A stretch of 64,000 nucleotides of DNA, from positions 372,001 through 436,000 of the forward strand of contig OW818667.1 in the NCBI GenBank assembly GCA_942493125.1, in the 5' to 3' direction. A program made the position numbers and the translations under genes. The notes below the pieces were generated by a model that made no database searches, was not told the origin of the DNA, and worked only from the letters and a program-made list of their open reading frames with translations. Below are positions 41,592 to 49,245 of the stretch, in pieces. Source of the stretch: Fusibacter_C sp942493125 (GTDB lineage: Bacteria; Bacillota; Clostridia; Peptostreptococcales; Acidaminobacteraceae). How positions within the stretch are numbered: the first letter of the stretch is position 1; the number at the start of each line of letters is the position of its first letter.

Positions 41592-42590
41592 TTATCTCGT
41601 TGAATCCCTTTCAATCAGGTCAGTTCCGACAATGTAGTGATTAACTGTGTTCTCAACACCTTCTAAGGACTTGATCAAAAGCTTTGCTGCATTGTACCCA
41701 AGATCTTCCGCTTTAATATCTACTGAAGTCAATGATGGGATCTGATAAGCGGATAACGGAATATTGTTAAAGCCAGTCACCTTAACTTTTAAGTCGTGCT
41801 CTCTAATGTATTTGAGCGCGCCAAAACCAAGGAGGTCGTCCGTCGTAACGACGGCATGTGGTATGCAAAGTTTACAGATCTCACGCATGGCGGCATAGCC
41901 ATCCTCTTCAGTAAAATCCTTCGTTTCAAAGATGAGCGCCTCATTGACAGTCAGGTTTCTGAGCTCAATGGAACGCTTATAGCCTTCCAATCGGTCTTTT
42001 GAAAAGATATATTTTTGAGGGCCCCCAATAAATGCAATATCCTGGCACCCCTTTTGAATCAACGTGTTTACGAGATTATAGGTCGCTTGAAAATTATCGT
42101 TATCAACCCACATGATGTCATGAATATTATATGGTCTCCCTACTACAACAAATGGAAATGCTTCTTTGTTCAGATAATCGATACATAAGTCGTTTTCGTA
42201 AGCGGTCAATAGTATAATGCCATCCACCCATTTGGAATTGACGAATTCATGTACAAATTTCAGCTCTTCTTCGGGACTTGCGCCATAGTTGAACATGATT
42301 TTATAATTTTTCTTCTGAGCATAGATGCTGATCCCCCGCATTGCTTGTATAAAGAACGGGTTTTTAAATAAATTTTCATCTTGATTTGGAATGATTAAGC
42401 CAAGCGTTTTTGTAGATGCGTTCGCTAAGTTTCTAGCTATGGCATTAGGCTTATATTTAACTTCTTCCATCGCGGCATATACAAGTTGCTTTGTCGCCTC
42501 GCTGATCCTCGGACTCTGCGATATGACTCTAGAGACCGTTGAAGGTGATACATTAGCTAGCTTGGCAACATCTTTTATTGTAATCGCCAT
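41592..42590 (-). CDS. LacI-family transcriptional regulator of the sugar importer
   Basis: 332 residues. N-terminal LacI HTH (ITIKDVAKLANVSPSTVSRVISQSPRISEATKQLVYAAMEE, residues 3-43) with a hinge helix, then the periplasmic-binding-like effector domain (TLGLIIPNQDENLFKNPFFIQAMRGI; AFIGGPQKYIFSKDRLEGYK). Next to a maltose-type ABC operon, it is likely a MalR-like repressor induced by a maltodextrin or related sugar. Its own upstream region contains TGTATGCGTTAACA, matching 11 of 14 positions of a dyad in front of the binding-protein gene. Confidence 0.9.
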   Translation of the reverse strand: MAITIKDVAKLANVSPSTVSRVISQSPRISEATKQLVYAAMEEVKYKPNAIARNLANASTKTLGLIIPNQDENLFKNPFFIQAMRGISIYAQKKNYKIMFNYGASPEEELKFVHEFVNSKWVDGIILLTAYENDLCIDYLNKEAFPFVVVGRPYNIHDIMWVDNDNFQATYNLVNTLIQKGCQDIAFIGGPQKYIFSKDRLEGYKRSIELRNLTVNEALIFETKDFTEEDGYAAMREICKLCIPHAVVTTDDLLGFGALKYIREHDLKVKVTGFNNIPLSAYQIPSLTSVDIKAEDLGYNAAKLLIKSLEGVENTVNHYIVGTDLIERDSTR

Positions 42591-42615
42591 ATAACATCAC
42601 ATCCTTAGTTTAGAT

Positions 42616-42629
42616 TGTATGCGTTAACA
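42616..42629. promoter_or_regulatory. Candidate LacI-type autoregulatory operator
   Basis: TGTATGCGTTAACA, 26 bases upstream of the lacI start, resembles TGCATGCGTTTGCA at 48927-48940 (11 of 14 identical). Confidence 0.5.
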
Positions 42630-42632
42630 TGA

Positions 42633-42746
42633 GGAAATTGCAAAATTCCAATTTAAAGATATTTCTTACATGATATTACGCAAATAAGCTATTGCTACCA
42701 TGTGAAAAATTGATTTTGTAACATATTGGGTAATTATGCAATTTCC
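42633..42746. repeat. 114-bp MITE-like repeat, copy B
   Basis: Begins GGAAATTGCA (42633-42642) and ends TGCAATTTCC (42737-42746). Collinear with copy A (13889-14003), including the interior CCAATTTRAAGATATTT and TTTGTAAC blocks and the TAATTATGCAATTTCCATA end. It fills the gap between lacI and the ATPase gene, three bases after the latter's stop. Confidence 0.85.
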
Positions 42747-42749
42747 ATA

Positions 42750-43835
42750 TTAGTTGATTCTCTCGCCCGTTTCGGAGCTGAAAAAGTGGATTGCTTCAAC
42801 GTCGAAACCAAATGAGTGTAGTTCATCTTCGGCATATTTGAAGTGACCTGGTGTTGAAATGACGAGCTCTGAACCATCTTTCAATCTCGCATAAAGAATT
42901 TTCTCTTTTCCGAGCATTTCGACGACATCAATTGTCGCGTCGAATGTATCGCCAAATTGCCCACCACTTTCGAAACGTTCAGGTCTGATGCCTACAGATA
43001 CTTCTTTGCCTTCAAATGCAGCAAGCTTAACAGCGTCAGCTTTGCATGGCGTGATCACAATAAGACCATGATGTGCGACAAATTTTCCTTTTTCCATTTT
43101 TCCCTCAACAATATTCATTGTAGGCGAACCAATAAATTTTGCAACAAAAATATTTTCGGGACGGTTATAGAATTCATCTGGTTTACCAGCTTGTTGTATT
43201 TTACCATCATTCATAAGAACGATTTTTGTAGCCATCGTCATTGCTTCCGTCTGATCGTGCGTAACGTAAATAGAAGTCGTTCCAAGAGATTTGTGAAGTC
43301 TTACGAGTTCAACGCGCATATGTTCACGTAGCTTCGCATCTAAGTTTGAAAGGGGCTCATCCATGAGGAATACGCTTGGTTTTCTCACCATGGCACGACC
43401 TAGAGCAACCCTTTGTCTTTGACCACCAGAGATATCAGATGGCTTTGAATAGAGATACTCTTTAATTTGAAGGAGTTCAGCCGCTTCCATAACGCGTTCG
43501 TCGATAATCTTCTTTCTCTCTTTGCGCATGGACAATGAGAATGCCATATTGTCATAGACAGTCATATGCGGATATAGCGCGTAAGATTGAAAGACCATTG
43601 CTATGTCTCTATCTTTTGAAGGTACCTTGTTCATGCGTTTGTCGTTGAATAACAAATCCCCTTCTGTGATTGAGTTAAGTCCTGCAATCATCCGCAAAAG
43701 CGTTGTTTTTCCACATCCCGAAGGACCGAGAATGACGCAAAAATCTTTGTCTTCTATTTCTAAATTGATATTTTTAAGTGTGAATTCTTCACGACCTTCA
43801 TATTTTTTTCCAATATTTTTAAGAACGACGTTCAT
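42750..43835 (-). CDS. Sugar ABC transporter ATPase (UgpC/MsmK/MalK-type)
   Basis: 361 residues. ATPase domain with Walker A GPSGCGKTT (residues 36-44), Q-loop FQSYALYPHMT, signature SGGQRQRVALGRA, Walker B FLMDEPLSNLD and switch His VTHDQTEAMT; C-terminal TOBE domain (about 235-361, VGIRPERF). It energises the MalFG permease encoded upstream and may be shared by other importers. RBS AGGAGG is 4 bases from the ATG. Confidence 0.94.
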   Translation of the reverse strand: MNVVLKNIGKKYEGREEFTLKNINLEIEDKDFCVILGPSGCGKTTLLRMIAGLNSITEGDLLFNDKRMNKVPSKDRDIAMVFQSYALYPHMTVYDNMAFSLSMRKERKKIIDERVMEAAELLQIKEYLYSKPSDISGGQRQRVALGRAMVRKPSVFLMDEPLSNLDAKLREHMRVELVRLHKSLGTTSIYVTHDQTEAMTMATKIVLMNDGKIQQAGKPDEFYNRPENIFVAKFIGSPTMNIVEGKMEKGKFVAHHGLIVITPCKADAVKLAAFEGKEVSVGIRPERFESGGQFGDTFDATIDVVEMLGKEKILYARLKDGSELVISTPGHFKYAEDELHSFGFDVEAIHFFSSETGERIN

Positions 43836-43853
43836 TTTATCCTCCTAATAGGC

Positions 43854-43868
43854 AATTATGCAATTTCC
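43854..43868. repeat. Solo end of the GGAAATTGCAT repeat family
   Basis: AATTATGCAATTTCC, identical to the right end of copies A and B, lying in the malG-ATPase gap close to the ATPase RBS. Confidence 0.6.
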
Positions 43869-43880
43869 ATAACTATTTGA

Positions 43881-44774
43881 TCAACCTTTGACTGAACCTT
43901 GTGATAAGCCTGAAACTAATTGCTTTTGAAGAACGATAAACAATGCGACAATAGGCACGGCTGTCAATAAACCTCCTGCAGCAAATGCAGGTTGATTCAT
44001 AATTCTAAAGTCGTTGATCAACGTAAACAGACCAGCAGCCAGTGTATAGGATTGTGGACTTGTCAGTAAAACTCTAGGCAATAAATAATCCATAAAAGGT
44101 CCAATAAACGACCATAATGCGATAATCGCAAGCATTGGCCTCGCGATTGGCATGATGATCAATCTGTAAACCTGCATGCTTGAACAGCCATCAATACGTG
44201 CGGCGTCATCCAATTCCGTTGAGATGGAATCGATATACCCCTTCAGAATAAACGTATTACCAGCTATGCCGCCACCCGAGTATATTAGTATCAGCATCAT
44301 TTGTCTCGAAAAAGCAGGTACGACCGAAGAAAGGATTGAATGCATGGTATAATATGCTGTGATGCCTGCAAAAGCAGGAATCGTCTGAATGAGCATTATC
44401 GCCATCAAAGATGCCTTTCTACCTTTGAAACGATACCTTGAGTATGCAAAGCCAGTAAAGCTGACAATCAAAAGTGTCAATACAGCGGTGACAGATGCGA
44501 TGAAAATCGTGTTTTTAACCCAGGTCAAATATAAAGTATTGTTAAAAAGATATTCAAAGTGTCTCAGTGAAAAAGAAAATGGATCGTTGACCGTTAAATA
44601 TTGCTGTTGTCTCCCATTAAAAGCGGAAACAACCATTTGGAAAAGAGGCCACAGAATGGCAATCGTCCACGCGAAAAGAACAGCATAGGATAGTAGTAGC
44701 ATCAATATACCGAGCATACTGAGCGGTTGTTTGTCGGAAAGGTAGAGTTCGTTTTTCTTTTTTAATCGTTTCAT
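43881..44774 (-). CDS. Sugar ABC transporter permease, MalG-type
   Basis: 297 residues with about six membrane helices. The EAA motif that docks the ATPase reads ELDDAARIDGCSSMQVYRLIIMPIARP (near residues 195-221). The N-terminal helix LLSYAVLFAWTIAILWPLFQMVVSAFN is typical for MalG. It forms the channel with the MalF-type protein encoded directly upstream; start and stop share bases. Substrate is inferred as a malto-oligosaccharide from the family. Confidence 0.92.
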   Translation of the reverse strand: MKRLKKKNELYLSDKQPLSMLGILMLLLSYAVLFAWTIAILWPLFQMVVSAFNGRQQQYLTVNDPFSFSLRHFEYLFNNTLYLTWVKNTIFIASVTAVLTLLIVSFTGFAYSRYRFKGRKASLMAIMLIQTIPAFAGITAYYTMHSILSSVVPAFSRQMMLILIYSGGGIAGNTFILKGYIDSISTELDDAARIDGCSSMQVYRLIIMPIARPMLAIIALWSFIGPFMDYLLPRVLLTSPQSYTLAAGLFTLINDFRIMNQPAFAAGGLLTAVPIVALFIVLQKQLVSGLSQGSVKG

Positions 44775-46867
44775 TATAGCCTCTCCTCCTTAAATGCTTT
44801 TGAATTTTTAAATCCAATGAAAGCAAACAACATGAGTCCCAGTGAAATGACAATGGTGATTGCGGCACCAATCGATTGATATTGATTTTCCATGGTCAGT
44901 TTGTAGATATAAGAAATTAAAAGATCGGTACTGCCTGCCAGGTTTCCGTATTTTGTCGGATTGAACGGCCCACCACTATTAAACAAATAAATAATAGAAA
45001 AATTGTTGAAGTTAAATGTGTATTGTCCAACGATAAGAGGTGCTGTTTGAAAGAGTACAATCGGGACTGTGATGCGTTTCAATTTCTGCCATTCCGTTGC
45101 ACCATCGATTTGTGCAGCTTCATATAAGTCACCTGGAATCGCTTGAAGAACACCAGTTGATAATAAAAACACATACGAACTCCCCAGCCACGTTTGAAGC
45201 AAAATCAACACAACTCTAGACGAAATCGGGTCCGTTTTCACAGTGAGACTTACGTTAAAGATATCTCTTATAAGCGTCGTAATTGCGCCGTCTGGTGAAA
45301 ACATGACACTGAAAAACATGATTGTGATAAATGCAGGTACTGCCCAAGGTAACAAAAATACCACTCTAAAGAAAGTCTTACCTTTTATGCGTTCATTATT
45401 CGCTATAATGGCGAGCATGAAACCAACAGCAACAGCCAATGTGGTCGCACATAGTGTCCAAATGATTGTCCATCCCAAAATCGACCAAAACACCGATCCA
45501 GCTAAACCAGAACCTGTTGCAATCAATTGATAGTTATCAATGCCTATCCAATCGAATTTCGATTGATTCTTCGGATCCATGCCTGTAAACGAAAGCAAAA
45601 TAGCGGTTGTTATTGGCACGATGACGATAAATATCGTTACAATCAATGCAGGTATCGATACGAGATATGGGAAGCCATCCTGCTCTACTTTCGAGCGCGT
45701 TTCAAACCAGTTTCTTGGCCTTATGCCTTTTATCACAGCCTTCTCAACATTTAGAATATCAAAATAAGATATGAGATAGATAGCGATAGCAAACAAAAGT
45801 AAAAATATGGCGACAATTCCTTCAATCATAAAGATCAAGGACTTATCAACTCTTTTACCATCGGCTGCGAGGGTCATAAGTCCTGAAATACCATCACCTT
45901 GGTAATTGCCAAAGCCAAGCGCATATGGTATTGCAACCAGATAGATAAACAAAGTGCCGATCGCAAATAAAATCGCTTTCAAATATTGCTTGTTCAACAA
46001 TTGACCTAAACCTGGCAAAAAGAAAGTCGTCCAGGCAAAGAGTGTTCTGGTTTTATAAACTTCAGATGGCGTTTTACGTCTAGAATCCGAAATGTTCGAT
46101 TTCAATACATTCACATCTCGCTTTATACCAGTCGATAAAATGTATTTTTTATTCCTTATGACTTCTTTTGTAGATTTAACTTCAGATTCATAACTTTTTA
46201 GAACAGTTACTTCTTTTCGTTTGTTTTTAAGTTCAACGATGCCATTTCTAAGAGCCTTTTCAGAGATCTGCTTGTCTTTGCGCTTCTCTTTTAATTTTGA
46301 CTTCGCTATTTTAAAAAGTTCTTTCTGTCTTGTTTTAAACGCTTTCAAACTAAGCTTGATTTGGGCTTCTTTACTCATGTCAATTTTAGTCAAATGATCT
46401 TGTGCTTTATCCAAGTCAGTAATTGTGGTTCTATACTTTTCGATGATCTCTGGGAGCTGTTCCATAATAATACGGTTGCGTTCAAATTCAAGCTCGGCAT
46501 CGTAAGAAAGCGCGATATATGGCTTATAAAAACCAGCCATCTCTCTGCTTTTGAACAAATCCACTTCAAAACGCCTGAGCTTAGAATCCAGTGAACTGTC
46601 GAGTTCACTGGAATAGAGTTTGACTTTTGCGTTTAGCGTTACCAAAAAATTGCGTTCCGCCTTTTTATATGCTGATAATTCCACATTATATGGATGATTT
46701 TTCTTATTTTTAGTGAGAACACTGATTGCTCTAACGACCTTTTCTTTTTCTGAGGCGCTTACGGATTTTAAAGTATTTTGATGTCTCGCCAATTCGAGCA
46801 AATATTGATTTTTTCTGATATATTCATTACCTATGTCATCATATAGAAATTCATTATAGTTTCCCAA
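44774..46867 (-). CDS. Sugar ABC transporter permease, MalF-type, with a long N-terminal extension
   Basis: About 697 residues, much longer than usual MalF permeases (290-510). The C-terminal 290 residues are the permease with the EAA motif DLYEAAQIDGATEWQKLKRITVPIV. Ahead of it lie two additional helical hairpins (TFFLPGLGQLLNKQYLKAILFAIGT and GIVAIFLLLFAIAIYLISYF) and a highly charged, coiled-coil-like N-terminal segment of about 250 residues with no known domain. The start is uncertain: TTG at 46865-46867 has GGTGGG six bases upstream; an ATG at 46910-46912 would overlap the preceding ORF. Confidence 0.88.
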   Translation of the reverse strand: MGNYNEFLYDDIGNEYIRKNQYLLELARHQNTLKSVSASEKEKVVRAISVLTKNKKNHPYNVELSAYKKAERNFLVTLNAKVKLYSSELDSSLDSKLRRFEVDLFKSREMAGFYKPYIALSYDAELEFERNRIIMEQLPEIIEKYRTTITDLDKAQDHLTKIDMSKEAQIKLSLKAFKTRQKELFKIAKSKLKEKRKDKQISEKALRNGIVELKNKRKEVTVLKSYESEVKSTKEVIRNKKYILSTGIKRDVNVLKSNISDSRRKTPSEVYKTRTLFAWTTFFLPGLGQLLNKQYLKAILFAIGTLFIYLVAIPYALGFGNYQGDGISGLMTLAADGKRVDKSLIFMIEGIVAIFLLLFAIAIYLISYFDILNVEKAVIKGIRPRNWFETRSKVEQDGFPYLVSIPALIVTIFIVIVPITTAILLSFTGMDPKNQSKFDWIGIDNYQLIATGSGLAGSVFWSILGWTIIWTLCATTLAVAVGFMLAIIANNERIKGKTFFRVVFLLPWAVPAFITIMFFSVMFSPDGAITTLIRDIFNVSLTVKTDPISSRVVLILLQTWLGSSYVFLLSTGVLQAIPGDLYEAAQIDGATEWQKLKRITVPIVLFQTAPLIVGQYTFNFNNFSIIYLFNSGGPFNPTKYGNLAGSTDLLISYIYKLTMENQYQSIGAAITIVISLGLMLFAFIGFKNSKAFKEERL

Positions 46868-46880
46868 GACAGTCCCACCT

Positions 46881-47333
46881 TTACTTAGATTTGTATTCCT
46901 GGATTTGATCAATTAGTGACAATAGGGTCAGCAGCATGACGGCATACCCCAAAATTGTGACATAGAAGAAAATTGAACCGAGTTGCCATTCGACAACTGT
47001 ATAAGCCAATCCCCCCAAATTTAATACGGTCCACATAAATACATATAATTGATTAATCCTAATCTTTATATAAGCGAAATACGTATAGATTCCAAATGAT
47101 ACGGGGATGATTATTTTAGTGAAAAAAGTGCTTAAACAAACACTGATGTAATGACCAAGATATAAGTTTGAATCACCGGTGATATTGTTGTCCAAGATAA
47201 ACTGGTTGAAAAGAGATAAATCCTTGACACGAAACATCACTTCTAGAGATGCAGTGAAGATGACGACCGCACAGGATATCAAAAGAATATATAGTTTGTT
47301 ACGCGCCATAGGTGTATTGGTATTTGTATTCAT
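46881..47333 (-). CDS. Small polytopic membrane protein of unknown function in the sugar importer operon
   Basis: 150 residues, about four hydrophobic segments (LYILLISCAVVIFTASLEV; ISVCLSTFFTKIIIPVSFGIYTYFAYI; LYVFMWTVLNLGGLAYTVV; GSIFFYVTILGYAVMLLTLLSLI). No family is recognised. It lies between the binding protein and the MalF-type permease, so it may be an accessory subunit or simply a passenger. ATG is preceded by GAGAGGG. Very little charge or motif to guide a function. Confidence 0.7.
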   Translation of the reverse strand: MNTNTNTPMARNKLYILLISCAVVIFTASLEVMFRVKDLSLFNQFILDNNITGDSNLYLGHYISVCLSTFFTKIIIPVSFGIYTYFAYIKIRINQLYVFMWTVLNLGGLAYTVVEWQLGSIFFYVTILGYAVMLLTLLSLIDQIQEYKSK

Positions 47334-47373
47334 GAGAAACCCTCTCTCGTGTGCGTTAATTGCTTCGGTTTCA

Positions 47374-47413
47374 AAAAAATTAAGAGAAGAAAGGCTAACC
47401 TCTCTTCTCTTAA
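47374..47413 (-). terminator. Attenuating terminator after the binding-protein gene
   Basis: 11-bp stem TTAAGAGAAGA/TCTTCTCTTAA (47380-47390 and 47403-47413) with a 12-base loop and seven T on the minus strand, 10 bases after the stop. Such sites raise binding protein over permease amounts. The downstream genes have no clear promoter. Confidence 0.85.
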
Positions 47414-47423
47414 AGTTGAGTTT

Positions 47424-48770
47424 CTAGAAGTTGAGCATCATAGCTTTAAATGAAGCTTGAACTTCTGCATAAGCTGCTTCTACTGTTGCAGGTTTTACAG
47501 CAGCCCAAGAAAGTAATCCAGTTTCCCAAGTGCCCCATACTTGACCCCATTCAGTAAACAATGGTCTAGCTGGTGCGTTTGAGTAAGATTCGATAACTGC
47601 AGCGACAACCGTTTTATCGACATCTGTCATATCAGAAGATTCATATACAGCTGGATCTACGTTTTCCATAATTTTTCCAGTTGCTTTGAAGAAGTCTACT
47701 GCAAATTCTGGGTTGACAATTTCTTCAATCATAGCTTGAGCAAGTAACATTTGATCTTCGTTACCTTCAACTCTTGCATTGATACCCAATCCCCAGCCAC
47801 CTTGCCAGTGCGTAAGTGGTGTACCGTTTAAAGTAACTTGACCGATTGGTAAGATTGCTAAATCAGCGCCTGCGTTAGCAAGGTTTGATAATGAACCAGT
47901 TGACCATGGGCCTTCAAGTCTGACAGCAGTTTTGCCGCCTGATGTGAACGATGTATCCATGTAACCCCATGCAGCTGTACTATCCCATAAAGAAGTACCA
48001 GCGTCATTGTGTGCTTTCCAGTAGTTAAATAATGAAGTGAACGCCGCTTGCTTTTCAGCAGGAAGGTTTGCCCAATCTTCAGTTAAGTCAGAATATAATG
48101 TGCCATCTTCCTTCATGCCTAACATTTCGATTTCAGCAGCATTTGTAAGTGCTACGCCGAACCAAGCATTGAAAACAGGAACGAGCATTGTTTCAGGTGA
48201 TAATGTAGTGAATTCGATTGGTTGTGTTAAATCAACGCCTGCTGCTTCTGCGTTAGCAGTGTTTGCAAAGTTGATCAACGTTTCAATGTTCATAGGGAAA
48301 GCTAAATATTCGTCTTCGATCATGAAGTTGCCACCAAGACCAGCATCGTAATCAGCAAATCCGCCTACGTTTGCTGCCATAGAAAGTGCATCCATACCAG
48401 CTAATGCTTCGTTTTGTGCCAAACCGTAGATTCTATCTGCTGGAAGCGCAAATACGTCAGCTACGTCAGCATTTGTGATATCAGTTTTGTCGATTGTATC
48501 TAAGTGATCAAAAGATGCAACTTCGATCATTTCGATTACTGCACTTGGATATTTTGCTTTAACTCTTTCTGCAGCTGCATTGTAATACTCGAGCCATGAC
48601 GTTTCAACTTGAACAGAAATAGTTGCGTCCAAATCCATCATTGCTTCTGTCGTTGCTTCAGTTGATTCAGCAGCACCAGTTGTCTCTTCAACAACTTCTT
48701 CTTTGCTACCACAAGCAACTAGAGAGAACATCATTACCATGATAAGCAATAAACTAATTAACTTTTTCAT
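47424..48770 (-). CDS. Sugar-binding lipoprotein of a maltose-type ABC importer
   Basis: 448 residues. Lipoprotein signal MKKLISLLLIMVMMFSLVAC with lipobox LVAC, so Cys20 is lipidated and the protein is held outside the membrane. The mature part has the family-1 extracellular solute-binding fold (TTEWGQVWGTWETGLLSWAAVK near the C-terminus; GGKTAVRLEGPWSTGSL in the middle). It delivers a sugar, probably a maltodextrin, to the permease encoded downstream. Start is ATG 48768-48770 after TAGGAGG; the eight upstream codons overlap the RBS. Confidence 0.92.
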   Translation of the reverse strand: MKKLISLLLIMVMMFSLVACGSKEEVVEETTGAAESTEATTEAMMDLDATISVQVETSWLEYYNAAAERVKAKYPSAVIEMIEVASFDHLDTIDKTDITNADVADVFALPADRIYGLAQNEALAGMDALSMAANVGGFADYDAGLGGNFMIEDEYLAFPMNIETLINFANTANAEAAGVDLTQPIEFTTLSPETMLVPVFNAWFGVALTNAAEIEMLGMKEDGTLYSDLTEDWANLPAEKQAAFTSLFNYWKAHNDAGTSLWDSTAAWGYMDTSFTSGGKTAVRLEGPWSTGSLSNLANAGADLAILPIGQVTLNGTPLTHWQGGWGLGINARVEGNEDQMLLAQAMIEEIVNPEFAVDFFKATGKIMENVDPAVYESSDMTDVDKTVVAAVIESYSNAPARPLFTEWGQVWGTWETGLLSWAAVKPATVEAAYAEVQASFKAMMLNF

Positions 48771-48806
48771 TTTAAATCCTCCTACATATCCCATTTAAGT
48801 ACATAT

Positions 48807-48840
48807 GGAAATTGCGTAACAACCTAATTATGCAATTTCC
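48807..48840. repeat. 34-bp internally deleted repeat, copy C
   Basis: GGAAATTGCGTAAC, six bases, then ATTATGCAATTTCC: both ends of the 115-bp family with the interior missing. It lies in the leader of the binding-protein gene, 36 bases upstream of the start. Confidence 0.75.
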
Positions 48841-48846
48841 TTCTCT

Positions 48847-48872
48847 GATTTGCATGCATTTTGCATCAAATC
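48847..48872. promoter_or_regulatory. Hairpin with LacI-like core in the importer leader
   Basis: GATTTG-C-ATGCA / TGCAT-CAAATC forms an 11-bp stem with one bulge and a TTT loop; T7 follows on the plus strand. The core TGCATGCATTTTGCA (48851-48865) differs from the operator at 48927 by about one inserted base, so it may be a third repressor site. Confidence 0.45.
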
Positions 48873-48915
48873 TTTTTTTGTGTGAAGCTATTTTGTTATG
48901 ATACGCGGTAAAGCT

Positions 48916-48941
48916 TGCACAAATCGTGCATGCGTTTGCAC
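48916..48941. promoter_or_regulatory. Tandem LacI-type operators of the sugar importer
   Basis: Two overlapping dyads: TGCAC-AAATC-GTGCA (48916-48930) and GTGCA-TGCGTT-TGCAC (48926-48941). Their centres are about 10.5 bases apart, one helical turn. The second shares its core with the site in front of lacI. Confidence 0.65.
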
Positions 48942-49150
48942 ATTAATCATAAAAAAACAACCTCAATTACGCTCATTATACATCCAATATTTCATTCTGG
49001 CAACAATTTGTTCACATTTTTCTAATATTTAGTTAAAAATCTATGCAACCGATAGCACTGTTGTATTTTCAACCGTACACAGTCTATGGAATTATTACCC
49101 TGATTATTTCCCTTTAATCTAAACTTTGTGTCATTTTGTGCACGTGGGAC

Positions 49151-49210
49151 AAAAAATATGCAACCAAATGCTAAATTACTAAAACAGTAAGATAGCATCT
49201 GATTGCATAT
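49151..49210 (-). terminator. Terminator of the marR-ABC exporter operon
   Basis: Long interrupted hairpin: outer ATATGCAA/TTGCATAT (49156-49163 and 49203-49210), middle ATGCTA/TAGCAT, inner TACT/AGTA. Minus-strand tail of six T. Confidence 0.75.
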
Positions 49211-49245
49211 ATATCAAATCAACATGTGTTCTTCACACGAGTTAC

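Larger units (their letters stand above)
48771..49245. other. Intergenic region between the importer and exporter operons
   Basis: 475 gene-free bases with repeat copy C, the hairpin at 48847, the LacI-type operators and the exporter terminator at 49151-49210. The stretch 48960-49150 shows nothing recognisable. No clear -35/-10 pair for the importer could be fixed. Confidence 0.6.

Noticed and set aside
48847..48879. Plus-strand intrinsic terminator (hairpin plus T7)
   Set aside because: No plus-strand gene ends near it. It is more plausibly an operator or leader structure of the minus-strand importer operon.
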